This document shows, in pieces, positions 37,361 through 55,899 of a stretch of DNA of 64,000 bases (within the stretch, counting starts at the first letter, position 1; each line of letters begins with the position of its first letter). Source of the DNA: Halocaridina rubra. Its lineage: Eukaryota > Arthropoda > Malacostraca > Decapoda > Atyidae. The translations under genes and the position numbers were made by a program. The DNA lies in NCBI GenBank assembly GCA_037179515.1, contig JAXCGZ010000068.1:83501-147500 (forward strand), read 5' to 3'. Below the pieces are notes generated by a model. It saw nothing but the letters and a program-made list of their open reading frames with translations, searched no databases and was not told where the DNA came from.

Positions 37361-40110
37361 TTATAAGAATGACACTGGGACAGGTAAAAACTGCCTTAAT
37401 CAATAAAGGCCCGGGCACGAGAAAACACCTAGACGAAGGAAAAGAAAAAGGTTAAGGACAAGGCAGAGATGAGGTAATATCACACAAAGGAAAACGACAA
37501 ACAGAAAAAACAGTCAAAGTACAGAGGACCCAGAGATATGGAGAACTAGTCCCTGAAATGACAATAGATCTGCTTTTTGAAGGATGATAGGTCATAAGAA
37601 TTAGGAAAGACAGAAGGAGGAAGAGAGTTCCAGAGTCTGGAGGTAGATGGGAAGAAGCAGTCGCTGCACCGACCAATCCGCGAGCTACAAATCTCCACAC
37701 AGTACCTGTGAGATAAGGCCGCTTGGCGAGTGTTACGCGGCATCGGCAGTGGGGGAGGAATGCAACTCGCCAACTCATCACAGCAGCGATGGAACTAGTA
37801 ATGATAGAAAAGAGAAAGGGAAGATACCTTACCGCAAAGAGAGAGAGAATCCAGATCAGAAGTAAGAGAAGGATCATTTATGAGTCCGACATCCTTAGAT
37901 TCAACCCTATCAAGGAGATAAGTACAAGAAGAAGCACCTCAGATGTGTGAGCAGTATTCTAAGCAGGGACAGATAAGACCTTCATAAATTCTAAGTAACT
38001 GTAAAGAGGAAAAGTAATGATGGAAACTAAATAACACCACTAAATTTTTGGATGAAGATTTAGAAATTTGGATTATGTGATTCCTCCAAGACAAGTTGGA
38101 GGCTATATGGATTCCTAATATGTTGATAGAGTTAAGAGGGTAAATTTCGTTAGTTTCGAAGACAATAGGGTTATCAGGAGAGGAAGATAAAGAGATAGCC
38201 AGAAACTGTGTCTTGGAGGCATTGAATTTAACTGTCGTAAGGCAATTAAAGATGCCTATAGCCTCACAAGGCATTTCAGAGATGCCTATAAGTGCCGGGT
38301 GGCAGTGACGCGCACGATACCCACTGATGGCAATGAGTAGCACAAGAGAGCCTGGTCAGTGAGAGGTCAGATCTTGTCCGGGGCAGACGTCACGTCCACA
38401 GCTTAGTAGTCTCCCCCTTGGGGCAGGAATCTGGAATCGATAGTGACAAGAACTATATAGAAATAGGAGCTCTGAGGAATTAGTTGTTAATCTAGAAATA
38501 AACAAGTTATAAAGATGATGCTTATCTGTTATCACCAGCCACGCTACCAAAAGAAGAACACCACAATTATTGGTGTAAAATAGGTGGGATGAAAGTCCCA
38601 CCACATTGGTGACACTCGGTGGAATAGTGATCACACGACATAACTAAATTTTGAGTGCCCCACTCAGACACCCTCTGCAAAATCGGAGTTGAGAGTAGAA
38701 GAACGAGTGATACGAGACTGATTACGAGTAGCAGGTGAAAGTTGTGAAGAAAAGGCAGAGGAAAAGTGAAGGGTAGAATCATCAGCAAAGGCATGAAGAA
38801 GAGAGGAAGATGGGGGTTGTAGAAGATCATTGATGAAGAGAAGGAACAGAGTAGGTGAAAGAACAGAGCCCTGTGGAACACCACTGGTAACAAAAAAAAG
38901 GCTAGATGTTGCACCATCAACAACTACAGATATAAAACAGTCAGAAAGAAAACTGGAAATCAGAGAACAGAAAGAAGGGGTAAAGCCATAGGCGGGGAGT
39001 TTGACCAACAGAGCCTTGTGCCAGACACTGTCAAAAGCCTTAGAGATATCAAGGGCCACGACAAAGGATTCCCCATAGTTCCTCAGAGAAGATGACCATA
39101 CATAAGTAAGATAGGACAGGAGATCACCAATGGATCTTGCCTTGTGAAAGCCGTGTTGGTGATCAGAGATAAGTGAGTTAGATTCAAGGCGTTTCAAGTG
39201 AGCATTGAGCAAAGTTTCGACAACTTTAGCAATAGAGGAGGTTAGGGCAATATGTCGGTAGTTTGAATGAATAGAGCGGTCACCCTTCTTAGGAACAGTT
39301 TGAACTAGAGCATGCTTCCAATATGAAGGATAGATACTATTTGACAGAATGAGGCAAAAAGGACGGCAAAGCATGGTAACCGGTTCATCTGCAAACTCTT
39401 TAAGGAACCTTGCAGGGATACCATAAGGACCAGAAGCCTTGTTCGTCTTTATGAACTTTGTGTGAAGAAAGGATAAGGGAGGGCATAGGGTTAGAAAGGG
39501 GTAAAGATTGAGGAACAGGTGCACTGGGATTGTTTATAGAAGAGTTGGCAGAAAAATGAGAGCCAAAGAGAGTGGTTTTGTCAGTGGGAAAGCAAGCTAT
39601 AGAACCATCAGAATGAATGAGAGGGGGAAAGCTTGAGTTACAGAAGTTTTTGGAGAGGTTTTTGGCTAAGGACCAGAAGCATTTGTCAGTGGGAGAGGAG
39701 TTCAGGTCATCAACTTTCATTCTTATAAAGGAAGCCTTAGACCTTCGAATGTGAGCAGTACAGCGATTTCTAGCAAAAATAAATGCAGAGCGAGTTAAAT
39801 TGGAAGAGACTTGGTAAGATCGGTATGCCCAATTCCTAGCCTGGATAGCCATGGAGCAGGCACGGTCATACCAATGTTAAGGGGAAGAGAAATTTTTGGC
39901 AGAATAGGGGATGTACACTTCCAATCCTGAGGTCATGATCTCGGCAACTTTTAGAGCTACCTGATCAGGGTTGCAGGACCAAAAGCAGTAGTCATCCCAT
40001 GGGAAGTCAAAGAGGAAGTTATGCAAATCTTCATGTTGGGTACGCTCATATTGCCAAAGGCGGCGCTGAGTAGGAGGGATTCTCGGAGGGGGAGTGAAAA
40101 TGGAACTGTT
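37361..40110 (-). mobile_element. LINE family C copy (Jockey/I-like), 5' truncated, interrupted by an LTR
   Basis: Minus-strand pieces in order: 40240-40046, 39852-39400, 39524-38664, 38343-37939, 37877-37452. Motifs are TNKASGPYGIPARFL, VPKKGDRSIHSNYR, VALDISKAFDSVWHKALL, TSGVPQGSVLSPTLFLLF and HAFADDSTLHF; the end has TSRLWNSLPPSVFPNS. The 3' end is the GACACTGGGACAGG and GGCCCGGGCACGAG block at 37361-37425. Several frameshifts make it dead. An insertion at 38233-38640 splits it. A second short LINE C tail lies at 37270-37345. Its upstream end abuts a LINE A 3' end at 40113. Confidence 0.85.
38233..38640 (-). mobile_element. solo-LTR-like insertion (408 bp) in LINE C
   Basis: Starts TGTCGTAAGG and ends CACACGACA (TG...CA with 6-bp inverted ends) and is flanked by TAAC at 38229-38232 and 38641-38644. 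The family C copy at 51637-54684 is uninterrupted at this site (GAATTTAACTAAATTCTGAG), so this is a clean insertion. The AATAAA near 38503 on the plus strand is opposite to the presumed LTR orientation; orientation is inferred from the GTGATAACAGATA block shared with R1. Confidence 0.7.
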
Positions 40111-40112
40111 TA

Positions 40113-40337
40113 AAGCTCTGTGAGAAAACTTCTTTACAAGATGTAAGGAAGTACTTTTTTGGTGTAAAAGTAGTTGATAATTGGAATTTGCTAAGCAAGG
40201 AGGGGGTTAATGATAACCCAATCCATAGTTTTAAGGACAAGTATGATAAGTATCACTTAGTACAAAATGGAACAGACCAGGAGATAGAAAGTTACGATCT
40301 TGGGGCTCTTTTCCGTAAGCACAATGAGGTAATTGCA
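40113..40337 (+). mobile_element. LINE family A, 3' end fragment
   Basis: Begins GAGAAAACTTCTTTACAAGA, encodes the degraded end of ORF2 (DNWNLLSKEGVNDNPI-like), and ends with the tail CACAATGAGGTAATT. The next LINE A copy starts immediately after the tail. Confidence 0.85.
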
Positions 40338-41573
40338 TGGCTTTAGAGAAGGTAGATCAACAGTAACAAGCTTATTAGAATTTTATGATGAGCTAAGCCG
40401 AATCTTACAGGAAAGAGAGGGCTGGGCGGATTGCATATTCCTAGACTTCCAGAAGGCATTTGATACGGTCCCACACGGGAGACTTATGAAGAAGCTTCAA
40501 GCAATGGCAAGAATAGGTGGAAATATCTTGGACTGGATAAAAACTTACTTAGAAGGAAGGGAACAGAGGGTTAGAGTAAGACACTCTGTGTCTGAATGGA
40601 GAAGAGTTAATACTGTAATACTGGAGTTCCAAAGGATTCAGTTTTAGGGCCACTTTTGTTCTTAGCATACGTAAATGACCTACCAGATGCTGCAAATTCA
40701 TTATTTAATATGTTTACAGATGATGCAAAGATTCTAAAGAGGTAAGAGACGACAACAACTGTAGAGAACTTCAGTAGGACCTAAATAGCCTGCATGAGTG
40801 ATAAAAAAAACCGGTTAATGAACTTCAGTCCTTCAAACTGTAATGTAATAAGAATGGGTACAAATGTGATAAAGCCCAAATCTTAGATACTCAAGAGCAG
40901 GGGCAGAATTTCAAAGGATGGAGAATGAGAGAGATCTAGGAGAAAGCATACAGGTAGATTTGTCTCCGGAAATGCATATAAATGGTATAGTAAGGACTGC
41001 ATATGCTTTCTTAGCAAATGTAAAGATAGCCTTCAGACTCATGGAAAAGGAAATGTTCAGAAATATTTATGAAACTTATGTGAGGCCAAGCTTGAATATG
41101 CAACCCCTTTTGGAATCCACACTTGAAAAAGCATATAAATAAAATGGAAAAAGTTCAAAGACATGCCATGAAACTGGTGCCAAAAATACGCAGTCTCAGT
41201 TAGGAGGAGAGGCTGATGGAATTAGACTTACCATCACTTGAAGTTAGAAGAATGAGGGGGATATGGTGACGGTATTTAAATTCCTTCATGGTTTTGACAG
41301 AGTGGATATGGATCGATATTTTAATATGGCTGGTACTAGAACTAGAGGTCATAGTTTGAAGCTTCGTAGGAAATTTCTTTGCAGGCTGTAAGGGTGTAAT
41401 TTTTTAGTGTAAGAATACTTGATGACTGGAATTCACTAAGAGAGGAGGTAGTTCATGCTAACTCAAATCATAGTTTAAATAACAAATATGGTATCATTGA
41501 GTACAAAAATGGAACCGACCAAGAGTCGGGATGTTACATGCATAGGATTCGTTCCCGTAAGCGCAATTAGGTA
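40338..41573 (+). mobile_element. LINE family A, 5' truncated copy with frameshifts
   Basis: Starts at HGFREGRSTVTSLLEFYDEL in the reverse transcriptase and runs to the tail GCAATTAGGTAATTAC at about 41573. It keeps IFLDFQKAFDTVPH and FTDDAKI (FADD with Ala changed to Thr). Many frameshifts and small losses follow, so it is older than copies 1 and 2. Confidence 0.9.
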
Positions 41574-41589
41574 ATTACACACACACGCG

Positions 41590-41637
<48 letters not shown>
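41574..41637. repeat. (CA)n tract between LINE A 3' ends
   Basis: About 60 bp of CA repeat between the tail of one LINE A copy and the truncated start of the next. Confidence 0.95.
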
Positions 41638-42100
<463 letters not shown>

Positions 42101-42635
42101 AGGTGCTGTAGGTATTGCAGTTACCTTGCTTATTATATGCGCACACGTTCCCCTAATAAAGACATTTGTTATTGATATTGTATAACAAATATGATTTTTT
42201 TGTATTTCTTTCCTTAACTCTCACAAGGACGTGCATACTTTCCATACTCTTGTCGGCCCCTTATTATGAATATACAATGTTTATACCACACCAGTTCCCA
42301 TTTACTAATTAGACTTGATAAACAACATCTGATAAGTTTCACACAAGAGATTTTACTCTGGTAACCAATTCCTTAATTTTTTTTTGTAAGCCTATGTAAA
42401 AATTATAATAATCATGAAAACCAAATATTATGTCTGGACTCAGGCTTTCATCTGTAAATCAGTTTCTTATTTTATCGTGTTGACATTTTCAAGCATGCAT
42501 ACCCCATCAACTGTTGAATTTCTTTTTAGATTTTATCTAGGTGGCTACTAAAGTGAACGTGATGATAGGCAAAACTTTGTTATTTAAACGGAGATCTAAA
42601 GGACAGACGGCCTGCTGTCCTCACTGTGAACCGGC

Positions 42636-44708
<2,073 letters not shown>

Positions 44709-44784
44709 GTGTTTAGGTGTTTGCATTATAAAAGTATTTAGATATTAGTCAGGAAATTCTTTTCTTGTACTGTACATGAAAGGA

Positions 44785-44790
44785 AATAAA
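44785..44790 (+). terminator. poly(A) signal of the first GILT gene
   Basis: AATAAA 77 bases after the stop codon, followed by TCTTGTTGTCG, a plausible GT-rich downstream element. Confidence 0.7.
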
Positions 44791-44799
44791 TCTTGTTGT

Positions 44800-45513
44800 C
44801 GTAATTTGAAAAGTTTATTCATGTCAATATGCGACCTACTTAGAGACTCTTGATTAGGAAAAACAAAATAAAGTACGGTTTGATTAGTTTACTTTTTCCG
44901 TAGTTATATAAGGATATGCAAAGCAAAGTTTATAAAAACAAATACGTTTTAGAATCTCCATTAGGTTTCTAACATTACTGCCATTGGGTATTTGTCACTG
45001 AAGATTAAATGACTTACGTAGAATACATGAAAAGTATTATTTACTAATTTTTGGAGATTACAGTATTCCTTAATAAGTTTTGTGTTTACTGAAAAAAATA
45101 ATAACTACTTGCCTGTCTGTGTCCAGCTCATTCGAATTGGGCTTAATAGTGACATTAAAAGTAAAAATAAAAAATCGATAGTTGCATCCTGGGTTATGAT
45201 AAATATGCTCGTAAAACATTTCGCATACGATACTTCAGCGATCTTTCAAAATTTCTATAATTCAAAAATTAAGAAAGCTACACATTCACAGGATATATAT
45301 ACAATCATGAATGTATTAACTACAGATTTATTTATCACTGAGTGCAATTCAACTTGCAGTGTGACTGTTTACAAAAAGGCATAACCTGCTGTGTTCAGCG
45401 AATGGACTTTTGACGATTTACATTTAATATCGTAGAACGTGGTTTCTTATGTTAAACTGGTGATCTATAATCCACCTGAACGCAATATTGAATGGGGAAG
45501 ATGCCAAAAGTTG
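44800..45513. other. spacer between two convergent GILT genes
   Basis: About 700 bp, AT-rich, between the 3' ends of the two GILT genes. A 100-codon open stretch at 45082-45384 has no features of a real gene. Confidence 0.5.
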
Positions 45514-46042
45514 TTACATTTCATATAAACTTGTGGTACCTTCAACAACTGGATCATCAGTCTCTGAAGGATATTCATCGCAAGCGCTCGGAGGTGTTCC
45601 ATTATATTTTTGACAGACCACTCTCTTCAAGTCTTGTTTACACTCCTCATTTTGATCCAGATTGAAGACCTAAAGTGAAAAATAGTAAATTTCATTTGCT
45701 TATTTGTAAAATATTAAAAATATGCGAATATAAAAGGACAAAGCTAGACCAATTCAATTGGTCAACACTCACCTGGCAAGGATATGAATTGTCTAGTTCT
45801 GATTCATATGTAGAAGAGTGTATTTTATTTAATAATGGACTAATTTGCCTAAGTCAATGAGATGTTACTCAAATTAAATTTTCCAAAATTGTATTTAATC
45901 AACACTGTGGCTTATGGGATGTTGCACAGTTGAGGTGAAGACTGTACAACTGGAAGAGAGTTGGTTAATATAATCTATAGAGTGGGCAGCTTCACCGATG
46001 AGTCATTTCATTATATCTATCTACCTATTCATCTATTTAACT

Positions 46043-46119
<77 letters not shown>

Positions 46120-46308
46120 CCGGTTTTACGTCACGGACTCCCTTATCTACCAAGGGCTAGGACGGTTGCCTTCTTGCGAAGGACTTGTTTTGGCAGATGT
46201 AATCCTTACGCTGAGTGCATGCCCTTGCTAACCTCAGACCGTGACGGGGCGCGAACCCTCGACCTGACGTCTCAGAGTCGGAGACGCTACCGATTGAGCC
46301 ACGGCGAC

Positions 46309-46387
<79 letters not shown>

Positions 46388-47129
46388 TGTAAAATAGATA
46401 TAGTAAGTAAGTATTTGCAGAGTTACTCACGCCGTCAATGATAATCCATGGCACGAAATATAATTCAGGATCTAGAAGCTGCTGTTGCAATGCAAGATTG
46501 TAAAGCAAATTTGCGCCTTCCTCAGAACAAACGCATTGTTCGAGTGGGTTCCAATCTACTCCTACCTGTGCCGCGCACTGTCGATATCGTAGAGATAAGA
46601 AACATTAAAAAAATATTCTATAAATCTAAAGTTAAGCAGTATATAGCATTTCTAGGAAAGCTCAAATAGTCTTTCCTAAGAAAACTGAGGTAGTTCTAAG
46701 TTCATCTATGTAATATATATTATTTTTTTTCCTTTATTATTTCCTTACCGTTGGCCCTGCATTTGGGGGATAATTTGAACCCAGAAGACAGTTAACGAAG
46801 TCCATTTCTAAAGTGATGTCTTTAAAGTAATCCTTGGCACATGCATGAATCGTATTGCATTGACATTCGTCACTCCCGTGCTGACATGTGAATTCCCAGG
46901 TGCCTCCATTTGAGGAATACTAGAGAAACAGGGAGAACACCAATATTATTAAATGTAAATGCGATGCTGCATTAATCTAAAGACTATATATATTTGTCAT
47001 AAAAACATGACAGGCATGTGGCTGATGCATATATTCTTTATGTAGTGGAATGGTGTCAACATTTTGTGATATCAGCTTTTCTCTTGGATTTTTTAAACGA
47101 AAGCTTAATGTGGTAATTCTTGTGAGATG

Positions 47130-47221
<92 letters not shown>

Positions 47222-47769
47222 CTTCTTATGTCAATTTCCGTTACGCCAGGGTGGTTAACCATATAGCAATCGCTTCTGGATGCTGGGTTTTGCCATGGCA
47301 CAATATTGCAGAGAGAGTTCTTTTTCCTCTAAGGTGGGGGATAATAATACCACCTCCGTGTTCCCTTGCGTGTGATGAGCATTGACTAAATGGGGCGGAG
47401 CAGGGAACTGGGAATCCCCCCTCTGTGTTATTTCTCCTGCAAAGAGTCAAAGTTTATGATGACACGGACCAAAGGGAAATCTCATACCTATTAGCACAAT
47501 AAAATGGGTGTGAGGGTTGCTGTGTCATGAAACAGTGGACGCAAACCAGCTATGGCTGTTAGTCCTCATGACAGAAGATCCTTAACCACATACCCTGTGG
47601 ATGACTCAAGTAGGATGGTGGGGGAGGATTGTGATAACCATTTTTTTCCAATGAGGTAAGAGAAGTGATCGAGGTATGTTGTGTTTTATGGCGGTTACAT
47701 ATACTTTTACTGGGATAACCCATCTTATGGGGAGATTGCAGCCATTGCATATAATAATAATTCTAATAA

Positions 47770-47865
<96 letters not shown>

Positions 47866-48636
47866 ATGGCCGTAACCCCCTTTATAAGGGGGCGGCCGAG
47901 TCAAAGCCTATGCCCATTCACTAGAAAATCAATTCTTCCATTTCTCATTTTGATCCCTTGGGCATAAAGGATCACCAGAATCTGTTCTATAACATTGGTT
48001 GAGTCGCGCGCAGTGTACCTGAGAAATTCTGACGCGATGCCGTAGCTGGTTATTCCCACAAATTCATCTCGTCCCCCCCCCCCCTTCATCCCTGCCAATA
48101 CGAAGCTCTTGCAACTCTATCTTCCCTGCTCCGCTCACAATACCATTTTCACTTTGTGCTCTTTCTATCCTATCCATCCATCTCATGTTTGTGTTTCCCC
48201 ACGTGTTTGTTTACTCCACTATCTACTGATCTCCAAAATCTGTTTGTCGTTCCTCATTCCATGTTTCATTTTTATTATATATTGATTTGTTATATTGTTT
48301 ATATTTCTTTCATCTTTACTGGCAATCTTTCATTTGTTAAACCTAAAAGAGCACAACAATAGTACTATGAACAAGTAATCTTTTTTCTTGGTATGAAGAT
48401 TGCATCCTCATTCACACAAATCATTTTATTTTCTGTGTGATGGAGGCTTTTTTTTTTGGAAGGCATCGTAAGAAACTTACCTTTATATTTCCAAAAGGAA
48501 ACATTTCCACATCCATGATGTCTCTAATCTCTGTCCATGTGGGATACAACTGGTCATTGACAAAATCTTTGCAGTATTTGCACATGCAGTCATAGAATAA
48601 GTGCACTTTAACGGTTGGTGCTTCTTGTGCTAACGT
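45514..48636 (-). CDS. GILT: GILT-family thiol reductase with C-x-x-C site (first exon not found)
   Basis: Four exons on the minus strand, phase 0: 48636-48481, 46919-46749, 46577-46431 and 45669-45514, stop TAA at 45514-45516, 209 residues. They match exons 2-5 of the neighbouring GILT in order, length and splice phase, so the two arose by duplication followed by inversion. The first exon here begins TLAQEAPTVKVHLFYDC, just after where the signal peptide should end. The active site is C-K-Y-C (MCKYCKDF), the classic redox form. The signature is CQHGSDECQCNTIHAC. The C-terminus is longer and more acidic (ETDDPVVEGTTSLYEM). An exon for the start Met should lie above 48636 but none is convincing. 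Introns hold (TA)n tracts and a SINE. Confidence 0.92.
46047..46113. repeat. (TA)n tract, left side of a SINE
   Basis: About 33 TA units in the last intron of the minus-strand GILT gene. Confidence 0.95.
46114..46312 (-). mobile_element. tRNA-derived SINE family B, well-preserved copy in (TA)n
   Basis: Minus strand: the tRNA-like head has GTGGCTCAATCGGTAGCGTC (A-box region) and GAGGGTTCGCGCCCCGTC (B-box region). The body follows with CAAGGGCATGCACTCAGCGT and CCTTGGTAGATAAGGGAGTC, ending CGTAAAACCGGAATAA. Tracts of (TA)n lie on both sides (46047-46113, 46313-46384). Confidence 0.85.
46313..46384. repeat. (TA)n tract, right side of a SINE
   Basis: About 36 TA units directly against the tRNA-like head. 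Confidence 0.95.
47132..47216. repeat. (TA)n microsatellite
   Basis: About 42 TA units in the GILT intron between exons 48481-48636 and 46749-46919. Confidence 0.95.
47330..47480 (+). mobile_element. diverged copy of repeat family D
   Basis: GCGTGTGATGAGCATTGACT, then GGGGCGGAGC, GGGAACTGGGAATCCCCCC and TTCTCCTGCAAAG follow the same order as the family D insertion at 52816-53190 read on its minus strand (GCGTGTCGTAAAAGGCGACT, GGGACTGGGAATCCCCCC, CTCCTGCGAGG). Borders are unclear. Confidence 0.5.
47777..47862. repeat. (TA)n microsatellite
   Basis: About 43 TA units, preceded by a short (AAT)n. A short GTAACCCCCTTTATAAGGGG palindromic stretch follows at about 47872. Confidence 0.95.
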
Positions 48637-48639
48637 CTT

Positions 48640-50203
<1,564 letters not shown>

Positions 50204-51248
50204 AAGTATTAATTCGCTGTGGGTATATGCAAAACCCACTGTCCTCGACCATTACGTCTTAGTTTGAACGACAATAGTGAATCGCATGTTTACACTATAT
50301 GTAAATTGTATTTTCAGTCATAGAAATAATTCGATTCACTTCTGAGAAACTCCTCCCATTACAGAGCAAGTTATGCAAATATTTTACGAACAGTTGCCTC
50401 AGTGCTATTGGCTGATCATTTTGGACCACGTTGGTGTTACGTAAACAAAATTTCCGTATTTTTCTCTTAACTTTGATGTCCCACGTGAGATTTTCTGTCA
50501 CGTCAGTAAAATCACTCATATTAATTTTGAGATTTACTCGTAAACCATAGAAATTACTACATGGACGAACATCTATAACTACTGTGATATTCAAAGATAA
50601 AGATATGCTTCCATACTCTAGTCACTACGAGGCAGAAGAAGAAGAAGGAAAAAGCGATCGTTGCTCGCATGTTGTTTGTTGTTTTCACTGCAAGACAAGA
50701 CTGACCAATCAAAGTTGTGGTGCCTCGTATCACTTGATTACATTATCAAGATTACCTGTCAGTCATTTTACTATCTCAAGAATAGTTGAATTAGACCTCA
50801 CAATCTTAGTTTGTAAAAGGCTGCTACCATTCTAAAATAAAGGGTTAATAAAATAAAAATATATGAATGTCATTGGATACATATCAAGTGGATCAGTAAA
50901 CATATGAAAATTGGTATCGAGGCCTTCATTTTCCCGTTTGTGAGTATATATTTCTCTAATTCATTAGCTTTTCTCATTTTATCAATACTTGTACCTGACA
51001 TTTATCTTGAGTACCTTATAATTATCGTTGCAGAATGATGCAAGCATGTATGTATGCATGCTCTACAGAATGTTTTACTTATATTTTCCCTCATCAATTT
51101 CATCAACAGTAATCTTTACGTAAACATTTTCAAGGAGAGATATTTTCTACTCTTCATTCTCAATCACTTTATTACTGATTTTTACTACCTTTACAACCTT
51201 CTTATACCTGAGGTATTAGTACTTGTCTGTTCTGTTAAAGTTTCTCTC

Positions 51249-51255
<7 letters not shown>

Positions 51256-51308
<53 letters not shown>
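51256..51308. repeat. (CA)n tract before a LINE A 3' end
   Basis: About 26 CA units directly upstream of the truncated LINE A start. Confidence 0.95.
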
Positions 51309-54804
<3,496 letters not shown>

Positions 54805-54830
54805 AAATAAACTGTTATATCACAGCACAA

Positions 54831-55016
54831 TATGAAGCAAAAACAAAAAAGGCCCATAAATTAAACACAAAAAGAAGCGAAGATGTACTATATATTACGA
54901 CTGGACTCCAGTCGTCTTCAGGTACATTTTGTATCTGAAGAGGACTGGAGTCCAGTCGTAATATATAGTACATCTTCGTTTCTTTTTGTGTTTTATTTAT
55001 GGGCCTTTGTTTTTGC

Positions 55017-55021
<5 letters not shown>
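54831..55021. repeat. long hairpin / foldback element, arms about 92 bp
   Basis: Left arm from ATGAAGCAAAAACAAAAAAG to TCGTCTTCAGGTAC and right arm from GTATCTGAAGAGGACTGG to CTTTGTTTTTGCTTCAT are reverse complements with a few mismatches and small gaps, around a loop of about 7 bases (54925-54931). Each arm also contains a near-perfect palindrome, ACGACTGGACTCCAGTCGT. It sits between two (TA)n tracts. Confidence 0.9.
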
Positions 55022-55102
<81 letters not shown>

Positions 55103-55122
55103 TGTGTGTGTGTGTGTGTGTG
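55022..55122. repeat. (TA)n - (GT)n microsatellite
   Basis: About 78 bp of TA, then AATG and nine GT units. The stretch 55123-55899 after it shows no gene. Confidence 0.95.
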
Positions 55123-55899
55123 TAAAGGAAAATGCGGTGAGCTCAGCTATTTTATTTTGATTGACCAATAAAAATGTATACCTAACAATATCGTATGTGT
55201 AAATTCAAATATATGCATATCACTGAATATATTTATACAAGATATACATTTCAAGGTGAACCAAGGCAAGGCAACTTTAAAATTAACCCCATTAAACTTA
55301 CAGAAAACCATTTTTCCGTAAAATTTGCCAGCCACGAAAGTTCAAGACGACTTATAAGTCATACCTCCTTAAATTCCATGTTTGGGATTAAAATTTTATA
55401 ACGAAAGTAAAAAGGTTTAGAATTGATTACTCTCACACTGTCAGATATTGCATGTCACTGGTGCGAGTTAAAATTACCTATATATGACACAAGTCACACA
55501 ACAGTTAAATTGGATGAATGATATTTTTAGCTGTGATTTGAGAAATTCATTGTCAAGTAACTCAAATTTTCCAGGTCCGCTTGCCTAGTGTTATCCTTAT
55601 CTGATATGAGCCTAGCCTGTGTGGAGAAATGATGAAGTTTTACAGTTAAAGAACGAAGAAGAAGAAACGATGTTCTAAATCCGACTATGAGGTGGTTTTC
55701 CTTGCTTTCCAGGGTACTTGGATATGACGCATATTTCACTTCACTTTTTAGTTGATATGAGAATTCATTTCCATTCAGTTGTTAGGAATAGCTTGTCCAT
55801 GAAGCCGTGTTGATTTTTTATTTGTTACTGAATTAGCTACCAGACGAGATTTGTATTTGTTTTTTCGACTTCTGCATACCGTTTACGTGAAGTACTAAA

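Noticed and set aside
45082..45384. 100-codon open stretch between the two GILT genes
   Set aside because: No domain, no signal peptide, low-complexity Asn/Lys/Ile composition typical of AT-rich noise.
46245..46312. tRNA-like sequence with A and B boxes
   Set aside because: It is the head of SINE B: followed by the SINE body and present in other copies; it does not fold as a complete tRNA with proper ends.
50584..50835. 83-codon open stretch with Cys/His (CCFHCKTR)
   Set aside because: Too few ordered Cys/His for a zinc finger, no splice support, isolated.
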